A stretch of 42,899 bases of DNA from DASYAE01 sp036501535 (GCA_036501535.1 DASYAE010000257.1:1-42899), one strand, 5' to 3'; counted from the stretch's first letter, positions 1 to 9,373 are shown. Numbers and translations: made by a program. Notes: a model not told the origin generated them from the sequence alone.

Positions 1-212
1 TGGCAATCCGCCGCGACCACGTGTTCTGGACTACTTCGGGTCACGCGACGGATCACCACGGACCGGTTACCGCGGTCACCTTGCGCTGTACTCAAGTGGC
101 CAAGCAGGCCCCGCGGTCGCCTCGAGTTCCAGCGAACGCGCTGCCGTGGCCGAGTCCCAGCGTGGGGAGAGTGCGCGGCTGAGTTTTGTTAGAAGGCTGC
201 GTTCCAGCGGCG
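1..212. other. Non-coding left edge
   Basis: No reading frame here shows the strong GC third-position bias of the neighbouring genes, and no RNA gene or repeat was recognised. It lies downstream of the minus-strand DoxX gene. Any gene to the left is outside the window. Confidence 0.5.
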
Positions 213-605
213 TTAGATCCGCCCGACCGCGACGAAGATGCAGAGTGCCAGGATCGTCGCGTTCAGCGCGATGTTGCGGGCCTCTCGCGAGCCTCGGCCT
301 GCGTTCAGATCCGCGCGCAGCAGTGTGCTGTGACTGGTCATCGCGCCGATCATGACGACCATCAGTCCTATCGCCGCGGCTGCGGTCAGGCTCGGGGCGA
401 TTCCGGTCGCCCTTGGCATGATCAGGCCGACCACTGCGATCAGTTCGGCTGCGGCGGTGAGGCGGATCACCGGCAGGGGGATGGGGCCCACGCCGGTCTG
501 GCCGGAGGCGAGCATGCGCTCCTTCGGCCAGGTCAGCTTTGCCGTCCCGGAGTAGAGAAAGACCGCGGCGAGCAGCCCTTGCACGATCCACAGCGCGATG
601 TTCAC
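213..605 (-). CDS. DoxX family membrane protein
   Basis: Predicted 130-residue integral membrane protein of the DoxX/DoxD-like family. Four hydrophobic segments are visible: IALWIVQGLLAAVFLYSG near the start, a central pair including AAELIAVVGLIMP and AAAIGLMVVMIGAM, and NATILALCIFVAVG at the end. The family signature LYSGTAKLTW follows helix 1. I chose the GTG at 605 because a GGAGG box (611-617) sits about 6 bases upstream; the frame stays open to 749, but that extension is Arg/Pro-rich and unlike the family. The reaction is not known for most family members; some have been linked to thiol or sulfur redox chemistry. It is divergent from the NACHT gene. Assignment to the family is firm, the role is open. 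Confidence 0.8.
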   Translation of the reverse strand: MNIALWIVQGLLAAVFLYSGTAKLTWPKERMLASGQTGVGPIPLPVIRLTAAAELIAVVGLIMPRATGIAPSLTAAAAIGLMVVMIGAMTSHSTLLRADLNAGRGSREARNIALNATILALCIFVAVGRI

Positions 606-762
606 ATTCAGACCTCCGTTTTTCGCGGGTCGCCTTGGCCCGCGGCGTGAACGGGACAGAGTAGCGGCCCGGGACGTGACATTGGCAGCGTCGGGTGTGG
701 CGGGTGGGGCGGCTGAGCAGCTGGTGTCGGTCCTCTGACGACCTCTCATGAACGTCCAGGGC

Positions 763-768
763 TATAAT
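763..768 (+). promoter_or_regulatory. Candidate -10 box (TATAAT) for the NACHT gene
   Basis: A perfect TATAAT, rare in such GC-rich DNA, lies 112 bases upstream of the GTG at 880. No convincing -35 hexamer is seen at 16-18 bases; a TGAC-containing hexamer at 735-740 is 22 bases away. If used, transcription would start near 775, which argues against the upstream ATG at 748 as the start codon. Confidence 0.4.
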
Positions 769-879
769 GACGCTGATAGCGGACCGGTGGTCACGGACCG
801 TGAGAGCCGCGGCACGGAAAACCCGCCCTCGGGGGGCGGGCGGGCCGACCGAGTCGATCCGAGCCGATGGGGGCGCAGC

Positions 880-3800
880 GTGGATCCGGTCGTCGAGTTC
901 ATCATCAACATCATCGAGAACGTCCTCGGCGAGCTGGTGGCCCGCGTGCTCGAGGCGCTCGGCCGCCGGGCCAGATCGGTGGACGTCGCCACTCCGGACA
1001 CAGCGCTGGCCGCCGCGATCAAGCGCGGCGTGCGCGAGCTGCCTTCCGACGCGTTCGCAGGCATCGACGAGCAGGACATCCGTGCCGCGGCTGAGGAGGT
1101 GCGCGCGTGCCTTGCTGCCGCCGCGCCGCTCACCGTGGACGAGGTGATCGCGGCCGGGCTTCGGCACGCCGATCTCGAGCAGATCATCCGGGAGCGGGCC
1201 GGGCGGCACCCGCGCGGCACCGAGCCCGGCGACGCGGTCGAGCGGGTATTCGACCTGCTGCTCGGCCAGATCAGCGGAGCGCTGATGGAGGAGTTGCGCC
1301 GGCTGCCGCAATTCCAGCTCCAGCTGATCGAGGCGACCTTCCTGCAGACCGTCGCGGTGCACCGCTCGCTGCGGGAGATCGCCGGGTCGGACGCCCGCGG
1401 CTGGGCGGCCGCCGCGGCCCGCTACGAGCGCCGGCACCACGAACACGTGGCCGAGTTCCTCGGCCGGTTCGAGCTGTTCGGCGTGGTGCGGGGGCGGGCG
1501 CCGCGCAAGCAGACCTTCCGCGACGCGTATGTGAGCCCTGCGGTGGCCCGGGCCGGCGGCAGCGCGCAGGGCCCTGACTACGATGACGAGCTGACCGGCG
1601 CCGGACTCGGCGCGCTCAGCGCGTTCGCCGACTTCCGCAGGGTGCTGCTGCGCGGCAGCGCAGGCATCGGCAAGACGACGCTGCTGCAGTGGATCGCCGC
1701 CGACCGTTCGGCCTGCCAGCTGCGCGGCGAGCCGGACTCGTGGGGCGAGTGCGTGCCCTTCCTCATCCGGCTGCGCGACTTCGCCGGCCGGCAGCTGCCC
1801 GAGGTCGAGCAATTGCCCGCTGCCACTGCGCCGGCCATCGCCGGGGAGCGGCCGCCGGGCTGGGCCACCGCGAAGTTCCTGACCGGCGCGGCGCTGCTGC
1901 TGATCGACGGGGTCGACGAGGTGCCGGCCGAGCAGCGCCAGCAGGTGCACGACTGGCTCGAAAGCCTGGCGCTGGCCTATCCGGAGGCCCGCTACGTCGT
2001 CACCGTGCGGCCCTTCGCGGTCCCGCGGGACTGGCTCGCCGACGCCAGGTTCGAGCCCTTCGACCTGCTGCCGCTGAGCCCCAAGGGCATCCGGGACTTC
2101 CTGGCCTGCTGGCACGACGCGGCCCGGCGCGAGTACGGTCAGGACTCGGAGACGCAGCAGTGGCTGGACCAGTGCGAGGCGAATCTCGCAGTGCTGATGT
2201 CCACCCGCACGGAGCTGCGCCGGCTGGCCGAGAGCCCGCTGCTGTGCGGCCTGCTCTGTGCGCTGTACCAGGACCGCGACATGGAACTGCCGCGGGATCG
2301 CAAGAGCCTGTTCGACGAGGCGCTCAAGCTGCTGCTGGAGCGCTGGGACCAGCAGCGCGGCGTGCGCCTCGAGGGCGACGTGCAGCTCGACCTGGAGGAG
2401 CAGATCGCGCTGCTGCAGCGGCTGGCCTACTCGATGGTGCTCAACCAGGAGCAGGTCGTCGCGGACGCCGACGCGGTCCGCCGGATCGAGCACGCGATGC
2501 GCGGCCTGAGATCCCGCGGCCTGACACCCGACAAGGTACTGATGCACCTGCTCGAGCGCACCGGCCTGCTGCAGGAGCCGGGCGACGGCCAGGTCCAGTT
2601 CGTGCACCGCACCTTCCGCGACTACCTGGCCGCGAAGGAGGCGGTCGAGTCCGGCTTCCTGGGCCACCTGGTCGAGCACGCGCACCTCGACCAGTGGCAC
2701 GAGGTGCTGATCATGGCGGTGGCGCACGCCCGCCCGGCCGAGCGCGAGGAGGTGCTCGGCCGGCTGATCTCCGGCTCGAGCGCGGCCGCGCACGGCGACC
2801 CGCGGGTGCGCGACCGGCTGCACCTGCTCGCGGCCGCCTGCCTCGACCAGGCCAGCGTGATGCAGAGCGACGGGATGCGCGGCACGGTCGAGGCCGCCGC
2901 GGCCCGGCTGATCCCGCCGACCACCTTCGAGGACGCGGAGTACCTGGCCCGGGCCGGCCGCTTCGTGCTGGACCTGCTGCCCGGACCGCAGGGGCTGACC
3001 GAGCACGAGGCGGCCTGCGTGGTGCGCACCATCGCGATGATCGGCGGCACCGAGTCGCTGGACCGGCTCGGCCGGTTCGCCGAGGTGAATCAGCCCATGG
3101 TGATCGATGAGCTGATGCGGGCCTGGCGGGTGGCGGCCGCGCCGGAGGAGTACGCCCGCACCGTGCTGGCCGAGATCGAGTTCGGCGACCCCGAGGTCAC
3201 CCTGCGCGGCTGGCACCGGCTCCAGTACGCCGACCACCTGACGAAGCTGCGCAGCCTGCGCTGCGTCGGGGACTTCACCCCGCTCACCCCGATCAGTGGC
3301 CTGCCTCAGCTCAGAAGGCTGACGCTGGACAACAACCTGGTCCTGCGCGACCTGTCCCCGCTCGCCGACGCGCCGGCCCTGGAGTCGCTGCACCTCGTCT
3401 GGTGCACCGTGCTGCGCGACCTGTCCCCGCTGCGCCGCTTCCAGAGGCTGCACACCCTGCATCTGACCGCGTGCAAGCTGGTCCAGAGCTACACGCCGCT
3501 GGTCGAGTGCACCGTCGAATCGCTGAGCCTGCACCTGATGGAGCACTGCGACCTGACCTCGCTGGCCGGCGCGCAGATCAGCGACCTGACGATCCGGGAC
3601 CGCCGGCTCGCCCGCGGCCTACACATCGTCCCGGCCGAGCTCCCGCTGCGCCGCCTCGCCCTGGACAACCTCCCGCAGGACCGCGACCTGCGCGGCGTCG
3701 AGCGCTGGCGCGGGCTCGAGTCCCTGGCCTGCCGCGACGTCCCGCACGACGAGGAGATCGCGCAGCTGCAGAAGCTGCCCCAGCTCGCCGCGCTGACCGT

Positions 3801-3888
3801 CTGGGACCCGGCCGACGACACGCGGGTCGCGGCACTTCGCGCCGCGCTGCCCGAAGTCGCAGTGACCGTCATGGTCACCGGGCGCTGA
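880..3888 (+). CDS. NACHT NTPase with C-terminal leucine-rich repeats (bacterial NLR-like)
   Basis: Predicted STAND-class signalling ATPase of about 1002 residues. Order of parts: a helical N-terminal region (residues 1-250, starting VDPVVEFIINIIENVLG) with no recognisable enzyme effector; a NACHT module with Walker A GSAGIGKTT (about 259-267) and Walker B ALLLIDGVDEVP (Asp near 343); a helical winged/arm region with FVHRTFRDYLAAKEA, typical of NACHT proteins; and from about residue 790 short leucine-rich repeats such as LPQLRRLTLDNN and APALESLHLVW. Start: the frame is open to an ATG at 748, but GTG 880 is preferred because 748-879 has weaker GC third-position bias, encodes a disordered stretch, contains a TATAAT and precedes a GGGGGC box. 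Bacterial NACHT proteins are known antiphage factors; that this one is, with the LRRs as sensor, is inference. It stands alone, without a partner gene. Confidence 0.85.
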   Translation: MDPVVEFIINIIENVLGELVARVLEALGRRARSVDVATPDTALAAAIKRGVRELPSDAFAGIDEQDIRAAAEEVRACLAAAAPLTVDEVIAAGLRHADLEQIIRERAGRHPRGTEPGDAVERVFDLLLGQISGALMEELRRLPQFQLQLIEATFLQTVAVHRSLREIAGSDARGWAAAAARYERRHHEHVAEFLGRFELFGVVRGRAPRKQTFRDAYVSPAVARAGGSAQGPDYDDELTGAGLGALSAFADFRRVLLRGSAGIGKTTLLQWIAADRSACQLRGEPDSWGECVPFLIRLRDFAGRQLPEVEQLPAATAPAIAGERPPGWATAKFLTGAALLLIDGVDEVPAEQRQQVHDWLESLALAYPEARYVVTVRPFAVPRDWLADARFEPFDLLPLSPKGIRDFLACWHDAARREYGQDSETQQWLDQCEANLAVLMSTRTELRRLAESPLLCGLLCALYQDRDMELPRDRKSLFDEALKLLLERWDQQRGVRLEGDVQLDLEEQIALLQRLAYSMVLNQEQVVADADAVRRIEHAMRGLRSRGLTPDKVLMHLLERTGLLQEPGDGQVQFVHRTFRDYLAAKEAVESGFLGHLVEHAHLDQWHEVLIMAVAHARPAEREEVLGRLISGSSAAAHGDPRVRDRLHLLAAACLDQASVMQSDGMRGTVEAAAARLIPPTTFEDAEYLARAGRFVLDLLPGPQGLTEHEAACVVRTIAMIGGTESLDRLGRFAEVNQPMVIDELMRAWRVAAAPEEYARTVLAEIEFGDPEVTLRGWHRLQYADHLTKLRSLRCVGDFTPLTPISGLPQLRRLTLDNNLVLRDLSPLADAPALESLHLVWCTVLRDLSPLRRFQRLHTLHLTACKLVQSYTPLVECTVESLSLHLMEHCDLTSLAGAQISDLTIRDRRLARGLHIVPAELPLRRLALDNLPQDRDLRGVERWRGLESLACRDVPHDEEIAQLQKLPQLAALTVWDPADDTRVAALRAALPEVAVTVMVTGR

Positions 3889-3908
3889 TTCGCTCAGATT
3901 CGCTCAGG

Positions 3909-6035
3909 CTATGCGGCCCGCCGCAACACCAGGACCGAGCGGCCCTCCAGCACCGTCGCAGCGCCCGGCTTCAGCCGCGGCCGATCGCTGAACACCGGCA
4001 TCGCCGTGTCCAGCACGCTCTCCCAGATCTCCCCGTAGGCGGCCGGCGGCAGGGTGAACGACAGCTTGCCGTAGTAGGCGTTGAACATCAGCAGGAAGCA
4101 GTCGTCGGTGACCCGCCCGCCGCGCTCGTCCGGCTCCGCGATGGCCCGGCCGTTCAGGTAGACGGTGAGCGAGCGGGCGTGCCCGGCCTGCCAGTCCCGG
4201 TCGGTCATCGGGCCGCCGCCGGGGGTCAGCCAGACGATGTCCGGCAGCGCGCTCCCGTCGGCCGGCACCGGTCCGCCGCGGAAGAAGCGGCGGCGCCGGA
4301 ACACCGGGTGCTGCGCGCGCAGCCTGACCACCTTCTGGGTGAACTCGAGCAGCGACCAGTGGTCCCGGCCGCGCGCCCAGTCGACCCAGGTCAGCTCGCT
4401 GTCATGGCAGTAGGCGTTGTTGTTGCCGCGCTGGGTGCGGGCGATCTCGTCGCCGTGCGCGAGCATCGGAACGCCCTGCGACAGCAGCAGCGTGGCGACG
4501 AGGTTGCGCTTCTGCCGCTCGCGCAGCGCCACGATCCCGAGGTCGGCGGTCTCGCCCTCGGCGCCGCAGTTCCAGGACCGGTTGTCGTCGGTGCCGTCCC
4601 GGTTGTCCTCGCCGTTGGCCTCGTTGTGCTTGTCGTTGTAGGAGACCAGGTCGTGCAGAGTGAAGCCGTCGTGCGCGGTGACGAAGTTGACCGAGGCGTT
4701 CGGGCGGCGCCCGTCGTCCTGGTAGAGGTCCGAGGAGCCGGTCAGCCGGGAGCCGAACTCGGCCAGCGTGGCCGGCTGTCCGCGCCAGTAGTCGCGCACG
4801 GTGTCCCGGTAGCGGCCGTTCCACTCGACCCAGCCGGCCGGGAAGTTGCCCACCTGGTAGCCGCCCTCGCCCAGGTCCCAGGGCTCGGCGATCAGCTTGG
4901 CCCGCGAGACCACCGGGTCCTGCTGGACCAGGTCGAAGAACGCGGAGAGCCGGTCCACCTCGTGGAACTGCCGGGCCAGCGTGGCCGCCAGGTCGAACCG
5001 GAAGCCGTCCACGTGCATCTCGGTGACCCAGTACCGCAGCGAGTCCATGATCAGCTGCAGTACGTGCGGGTTGCGCATCAGCAGGCTGTTCCCGGTGCCC
5101 GTGGTGTCCGTGTAGTACCGCGGATCGTCATCGGCGAGGCGGTAATACGCGGTGTTGTCGATGCCGCGGAAGGAGAACATGGGACCGAGATGGTTGCCCT
5201 CCGCGGTGTGGTTGTAGACCACGTCGAGGATCACCTCGATGCCGGCCTGGTGCAGGGCGCGCACCATCGCCTTGAACTCCTGGACCTGCTGGCCGCGATG
5301 CCCGCTGGCGCTGTAGTCGTTGTGCGGCGCGAAGAATCCGATGGTGTTGTAGCCCCAGTAGTTGCGCAGCCCGGCCGAGACGAGCCGGTGGTCGTGCACG
5401 AACTGGTGCACCGGCATCAGCTCGACCGCGGTCACGCCGAGCGATTTCAGGTGCCCGATCACCGCCGGGTGTCCGAGACCTGCGTAGGTGCCGCGGATCT
5501 CCGGCGGCAGCTCCGGGTGGTTGATCGTCAGGCCTTTGACGTGGGCTTCGTAGATCACGGTCTCGTGGTATGGCGTGTGCAGCCGGCGGTCCGCGCCGGT
5601 GCCGGCGTCCCAGTCGAAATATGGGCTCACCACGACCGACCGCATCGCGTAGGGCGCACTGTCCTTGCTCGACCGGGTGTCCGGGGAGCCGAACTCGTAC
5701 CCGAACACCGCCGGGTCCCAGTCCACCTCACCCTCGATCGCTTGTGCATATGGGTCGAGCAGCAGCTTGTCCGGGTTCGACCACAGTCCGCGGGCGGGGT
5801 CCCACGCCCCGTTCACGCGCAGGCCGTAGCGCTGCCCGGGGCCGACGCCGGGCAGGTAGCAGTGGTACACGAACCCGTCCGCCTCACGCAGCTGCACGCG
5901 CTCCTCGGTGCCGCGCTCGTCGAACAGGCACAGCTCGACACGCGTCGCGGACTCGGAGAACACGGCGAAGTTCGTGCCCGCGCCGTCGAACGCGGCGCCG
6001 AGTGGGTGACTACGGCCGGGCCAGATCTGCGCCAT
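3909..6035 (-). CDS. glgX: Glycogen debranching enzyme (GlgX/TreX-type isoamylase)
   Basis: Hydrolyses alpha-1,6 branches of glycogen or limit dextrin in the cytoplasm. The 708-residue length fits the family. An N-terminal isoamylase domain (GAAFDGAGTNFAVFSESA) precedes the GH13 barrel, whose four conserved motifs are intact: DVVYNHT (from about residue 271), DGFRFDLAA with the nucleophile Asp near 348, AEPWDLG with the acid/base Glu near 384, and TAHDGFTL with Asp near 456. Start: the ATG at 6035 follows GAGGAGG at about 6 bases and begins the family-like MAQIWPGRSHPLG; the frame is open to 6305, but that extension is not family sequence. It converges on the NACHT gene with only 20 bases between stops. 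No other glycogen gene is in view. Confidence 0.95.
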   Translation of the reverse strand: MAQIWPGRSHPLGAAFDGAGTNFAVFSESATRVELCLFDERGTEERVQLREADGFVYHCYLPGVGPGQRYGLRVNGAWDPARGLWSNPDKLLLDPYAQAIEGEVDWDPAVFGYEFGSPDTRSSKDSAPYAMRSVVVSPYFDWDAGTGADRRLHTPYHETVIYEAHVKGLTINHPELPPEIRGTYAGLGHPAVIGHLKSLGVTAVELMPVHQFVHDHRLVSAGLRNYWGYNTIGFFAPHNDYSASGHRGQQVQEFKAMVRALHQAGIEVILDVVYNHTAEGNHLGPMFSFRGIDNTAYYRLADDDPRYYTDTTGTGNSLLMRNPHVLQLIMDSLRYWVTEMHVDGFRFDLAATLARQFHEVDRLSAFFDLVQQDPVVSRAKLIAEPWDLGEGGYQVGNFPAGWVEWNGRYRDTVRDYWRGQPATLAEFGSRLTGSSDLYQDDGRRPNASVNFVTAHDGFTLHDLVSYNDKHNEANGEDNRDGTDDNRSWNCGAEGETADLGIVALRERQKRNLVATLLLSQGVPMLAHGDEIARTQRGNNNAYCHDSELTWVDWARGRDHWSLLEFTQKVVRLRAQHPVFRRRRFFRGGPVPADGSALPDIVWLTPGGGPMTDRDWQAGHARSLTVYLNGRAIAEPDERGGRVTDDCFLLMFNAYYGKLSFTLPPAAYGEIWESVLDTAMPVFSDRPRLKPGAATVLEGRSVLVLRRAA

Positions 6036-6449
6036 GCGCGCCTCCTCGAGAACACCTCTCGCGGGCTCACACGGTCGTTGCGCCATAGCGGCAGGTATGG
6101 GGCACCGGCAGGGAGAGCGGATTACGCCAATCGAATTACCCGCTCGGGGCGCCCTAAACCGAATGTGCAGTGGTAGATGCGATCCGCGGCAGACTGGCAC
6201 GGCCGGCCGGCGCAGCCGGCGCGGCGGCCGGTTCAACCCGGTGAAGCCGGGTAGCCGGACGCCGTCCAGCCTGCGGCGGCGGGCACTACCACGAAGCCCG
6301 ATCACAGGAAAGACTGGGCAGGAACGGCGAACAGCGCATACGGCGGTCCCGTGCAGGCATGATGGTGAATAGGCCGCGGACGAGCAAGCCAGACGAGCAA
6401 GCCAGGCGAGAGAGCCAAGCCAGACCAGAGAGCAGAGGGCAGAGCGGGC
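6036..6449. other. Intergenic region between divergent glgX and the dehydrogenase gene
   Basis: 414 bases with no supported gene. The glgX-proximal part is less GC-rich than the surroundings, as expected for promoters, but I could not settle on a -35/-10 pair. The right end is purine-rich and repetitive (see the tandem repeat at 6379-6418). Confidence 0.5.
6379..6418 (+). repeat. 13-bp imperfect tandem repeat
   Basis: GACGAGCAAGCCA occurs at 6379-6391 and again immediately at 6392-6404, followed by a degenerate third unit. The stretch lies 30-70 bases upstream of the dehydrogenase start, within its likely leader, and continues as a purine-rich AGAG tract that also supplies the only ribosome-binding-like sequence. 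It may be simple slippage. Confidence 0.6.
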
Positions 6450-7886
6450 ATGTCATCGACGATCAGGACCGTCAACCCGGCGACCGGCGCCACGCTCGCC
6501 TCCTTCGAGGCGCTCGGCCCGGAGCAGATCGAGACCAGGCTGGCCCGCGCCGCCGCGGCCTTCGCCTCGTACCGCACCACCGACTTCGGCCGGCGCGCGC
6601 AGTGGCTCGAGCGCGCGGCCGAGCTGCTCGAGCAGGACCAGGACGCGGCCGCCCAGATGATGACCGCCGAGATGGGCAAGCCGGTCGCGCAGGCGCGCGC
6701 CGAGGCGGTCAAGTGCGCGAAGGCGATGCGGTGGTTCGCCGCCCGCGCCGGGCAGTACCTGGCCGACGAGCGCTTCCCGGCCGACGACGTCGCGGCCACC
6801 GGCGCGGCCGAGGCGCTGGTGCGCTACCGGCCGCTGGGCGTCGTGCTCGCGGTGATGCCGTGGAACTTCCCGATGTGGCAGGTGATCAGATTCGCCGCGC
6901 CGGCGCTGATGGCCGGCAACGCCTGCCTGCTCAAGCACGCCTCGAACGTGCCGCAGACCGCGCAGTACCTCGAGGACCTGTTCGCCCGCGCAGGGCAGAA
7001 CCTAGCTGGCGGGCGCCTGCCGGAAGCGGTTTTCCAGACCCTGCTGGTCGGCTCGGACCGGATCGAGGGGATCCTGCGCGACCCGCGGGTGGCCGCGGCG
7101 ACCGTCACCGGCAGCGAGGGCGCCGGGCGCGCGGTGGCCTCGGTCGCCGGCGACGAGGTGAAGAAGACCGTGCTGGAGCTCGGCGGCAGCGACCCGTTCC
7201 TGGTGCTGCCCTCGGCCGACATCCCGGCGGCGGCCAAGGTCGCGGTGACCGCGCGGGTGCAGAACAACGGGCAGTCCTGCATCGCGGCCAAGCGCTTCAT
7301 CGTGCACGAGGCCGTCTACGACGAGTTCACCGACCTGTTCACCCGGGCCATGGCGCAGCTTCGGGTCGGCGATCCGCAGCAGGAGTCGACCGAGGTCGGG
7401 CCGGTAGCCGGCGAGCAGGCCAGGGCGGACCTGGAGGCGCTGGTCGAGGACGCGGTTTCGAAGGGCGCGAAGGTGCTCTGCGGCGCCGGGCGGCCGGCCG
7501 ACCCCGCGCTCGCCGCGGGCTCGTACTACCTGCCCACGGTGCTCGCAGACGTGACCGAGCAGATGCGGATCTACCGCGAGGAGGCGTTCGGCCCGGTCGC
7601 CGCGCTGTTCAAGGTGGCCGACCTGGACGAGGCGATCGCGGTGGCCAACGACGTCCCGTTCGGACTGAGTTCGAACGCGTGGACCCGGGACGAGGGCGAG
7701 CGGGAGCGGCTGGTGCGCGACCTGGAGGCCGGCGCGGTGTTCTTCAACGGCATGACCGCCTCGCATCCGGCGCTGCCGTTCGGCGGGATCAAGCGCTCCG
7801 GCTACGGCCGCGAGCTGTCCGCGCTGGGCATCAGAGAGTTCTGCAACGCGACCACCGTGTGGATCGCGCCCGGATCCGAAGCCTGA
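6450..7886 (+). CDS. gabD: NADP-dependent succinate-semialdehyde dehydrogenase
   Basis: Oxidises succinic semialdehyde to succinate, the last step of the GABA shunt. 478 residues, normal for class 3 aldehyde dehydrogenases. Visible motifs: MPWNFPMWQ and LLKHASNVP in the cofactor domain, VTGSEGAG, the general-base Glu in VLELGGSDPF (about 243), the catalytic Cys in NNGQSCIAAKRF (about 277), EEAFGPVA, and the C-terminal PFGGIKRSGYGRE. HASN rather than PAS or PSE after the K, together with the ending SALGIREFCN, matches the actinobacterial GabD1-type group closely. The ATG at 6450 follows an AG-rich tract. The next gene begins 44 bases later on the same strand and may be co-transcribed, though no functional link is evident. 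Confidence 0.93.
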   Translation: MSSTIRTVNPATGATLASFEALGPEQIETRLARAAAAFASYRTTDFGRRAQWLERAAELLEQDQDAAAQMMTAEMGKPVAQARAEAVKCAKAMRWFAARAGQYLADERFPADDVAATGAAEALVRYRPLGVVLAVMPWNFPMWQVIRFAAPALMAGNACLLKHASNVPQTAQYLEDLFARAGQNLAGGRLPEAVFQTLLVGSDRIEGILRDPRVAAATVTGSEGAGRAVASVAGDEVKKTVLELGGSDPFLVLPSADIPAAAKVAVTARVQNNGQSCIAAKRFIVHEAVYDEFTDLFTRAMAQLRVGDPQQESTEVGPVAGEQARADLEALVEDAVSKGAKVLCGAGRPADPALAAGSYYLPTVLADVTEQMRIYREEAFGPVAALFKVADLDEAIAVANDVPFGLSSNAWTRDEGERERLVRDLEAGAVFFNGMTASHPALPFGGIKRSGYGRELSALGIREFCNATTVWIAPGSEA

Positions 7887-7930
7887 CCGGCAGCGGCCCG
7901 GAGTGACGGCGAACACGGCGAGACGATTCG

Positions 7931-9373
7931 ATGGCTGACGCGGCGAAGCGGCGGGGCAACGGCCGCATCAGGGCTGGAAGACGGCGGTCCGCCGGGACCG
8001 GGGCGGGCGCCCCGGGCTCCGCGGGGGCGGCCGGCGGGTCGCGCGGGTCCGGGCTGAACGGGGCCCGGCCGGCCGGCACCGGCCTCGGCGCGGCGAGCCG
8101 CGCCCATCCCCCCGGCAGCGCACGAGCGCGCGAGCGGCGGCCGTTCGTGGCCGCCTCGGACTACGCCTGGCGGCTGCTGGTCATCGGCGCCGTCATCTAC
8201 GTGGTCTACCTCGCCCTGCTGCGGGTCGAGCTGGTGCTGATCGCGCTGTTCCTGGCGCTGGTGTTCACCTCGGTCCTGCACCCGCTCACCGACGCGATCA
8301 ACCGCTACCTGCCGCGCGGCCTGTCCGTGCTGATCGCGACCATCGGCAGCCTGGCCCTGATAGCGGGCGTGTTCTGGCTCGTCGCCGTCTCGGTCTCGGA
8401 CCAGTCGGCCAGCCTGGTCAACGAGTTCCGCAGCGGCCTGACCCGGATCGAGAACTGGCTCGAGGGCCCGCCGTTCCACGTCAACAGGACCGACGCCTCG
8501 AACCTGCAGAACAAGATCGTCTCCTACATCGACCAGCACCGCTCGACCCTGATCTCACAGGCCGTCAACGGGGCGAGCGTTGCCGTGGAGGCGCTGACCG
8601 CGCTGGCCCTGGCCCTGTTCTGCGCCATCTACTTCACCTATTCCGGCGGCCGGATGTGGCGCTGGTTCACCGGCATGGTCCCGGAGGGCTCGAGGCCGAC
8701 CTGGGACCGCTGCGGCCGGGCCGCATGGCAGAGTTTCTCCGGGTACACCCGCGGCGTCATCATGGTCTCCGCGGCGAACGCGGCGATGGTCGGGATCGCG
8801 CTGTGGATCCTGCACGTCCCGCTCGCCCTGCCGCTGACCATCCTGGAGTTCCTGGCCAGCTTCATCCCGCTGGCCGGCTCGCCGATCGCGATGAGCGTGG
8901 CGACCCTGGTCGCGCTGGCCGGGCGCGGGGTCACCACGGCGCTGGTCGTGCTGATCCTGATCGTGGTGTTCGGCCAGATCGAGGGCCACATCCTGCAGCC
9001 GTTCGTGATGGGCTGGTCGGTGCGCCTGCACCCGGTGGCCGTCGCCGTCTCGGTGGCCGCCGGAACGCTGATCGCCGGGCTGCCCGGCGCCGTGGCCGCG
9101 GTGCCGCTGGTCTCGATAGCGTATGCGGTCTTCCGCGAGCTGCGCACCGGCGAGAGTCCACCGGACGCCGCCGAGGACGATGGCACCCTGGCGGCCGATG
9201 ATCCCACTGAACCCGACGATCCCGACGGCGACGGCGACGCAGCCGGCGATGCGGCGGACGAAGCGGATCGCGCAGGCGACTCAGACGCCTCATCCGAACC
9301 GTCCGACACAGCCGGGCCCGCCCGCGGAAACGCCGTGGCGACGCCGCCGGAAAGCACCGCCGATCCGGTGTGA
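7931..9373 (+). CDS. AI-2E family transporter (PerM/TqsA-like)
   Basis: 480-residue membrane protein of the AI-2 exporter/PerM family. Residues 1-75 form a basic Gly/Ala/Arg-rich cytoplasmic extension. Helices start at YAWRLLVIGAVIYVVYLALL, followed by the family pattern of paired N-terminal helices, a large soluble loop (about 160-215), then helices including ILEFLASFIPLAGSPIA and the conserved VVFGQIEGHILQPFVMG. The C-terminal 80 residues are acidic and low in complexity (repeated DD, GDGDA). Known members move autoinducer-2 or act in ion or osmotic homeostasis, so the substrate cannot be named. The long charged tails are typical of actinobacterial members. A later in-frame start inside the extension is possible. 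Confidence 0.85.
   Translation: MADAAKRRGNGRIRAGRRRSAGTGAGAPGSAGAAGGSRGSGLNGARPAGTGLGAASRAHPPGSARARERRPFVAASDYAWRLLVIGAVIYVVYLALLRVELVLIALFLALVFTSVLHPLTDAINRYLPRGLSVLIATIGSLALIAGVFWLVAVSVSDQSASLVNEFRSGLTRIENWLEGPPFHVNRTDASNLQNKIVSYIDQHRSTLISQAVNGASVAVEALTALALALFCAIYFTYSGGRMWRWFTGMVPEGSRPTWDRCGRAAWQSFSGYTRGVIMVSAANAAMVGIALWILHVPLALPLTILEFLASFIPLAGSPIAMSVATLVALAGRGVTTALVVLILIVVFGQIEGHILQPFVMGWSVRLHPVAVAVSVAAGTLIAGLPGAVAAVPLVSIAYAVFRELRTGESPPDAAEDDGTLAADDPTEPDDPDGDGDAAGDAADEADRAGDSDASSEPSDTAGPARGNAVATPPESTADPV

Noticed and set aside
76..3546. 1156-codon minus-strand open frame opposite the NACHT gene
   Set aside because: Long antisense frames are expected in DNA with near-total GC third positions. 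Its product is Gln/Arg/Val-rich nonsense, and the plus-strand frame has NACHT motifs.
3402..6176. 924-codon plus-strand open frame opposite glgX
   Set aside because: Antisense shadow; the minus strand carries all GH13 catalytic motifs.
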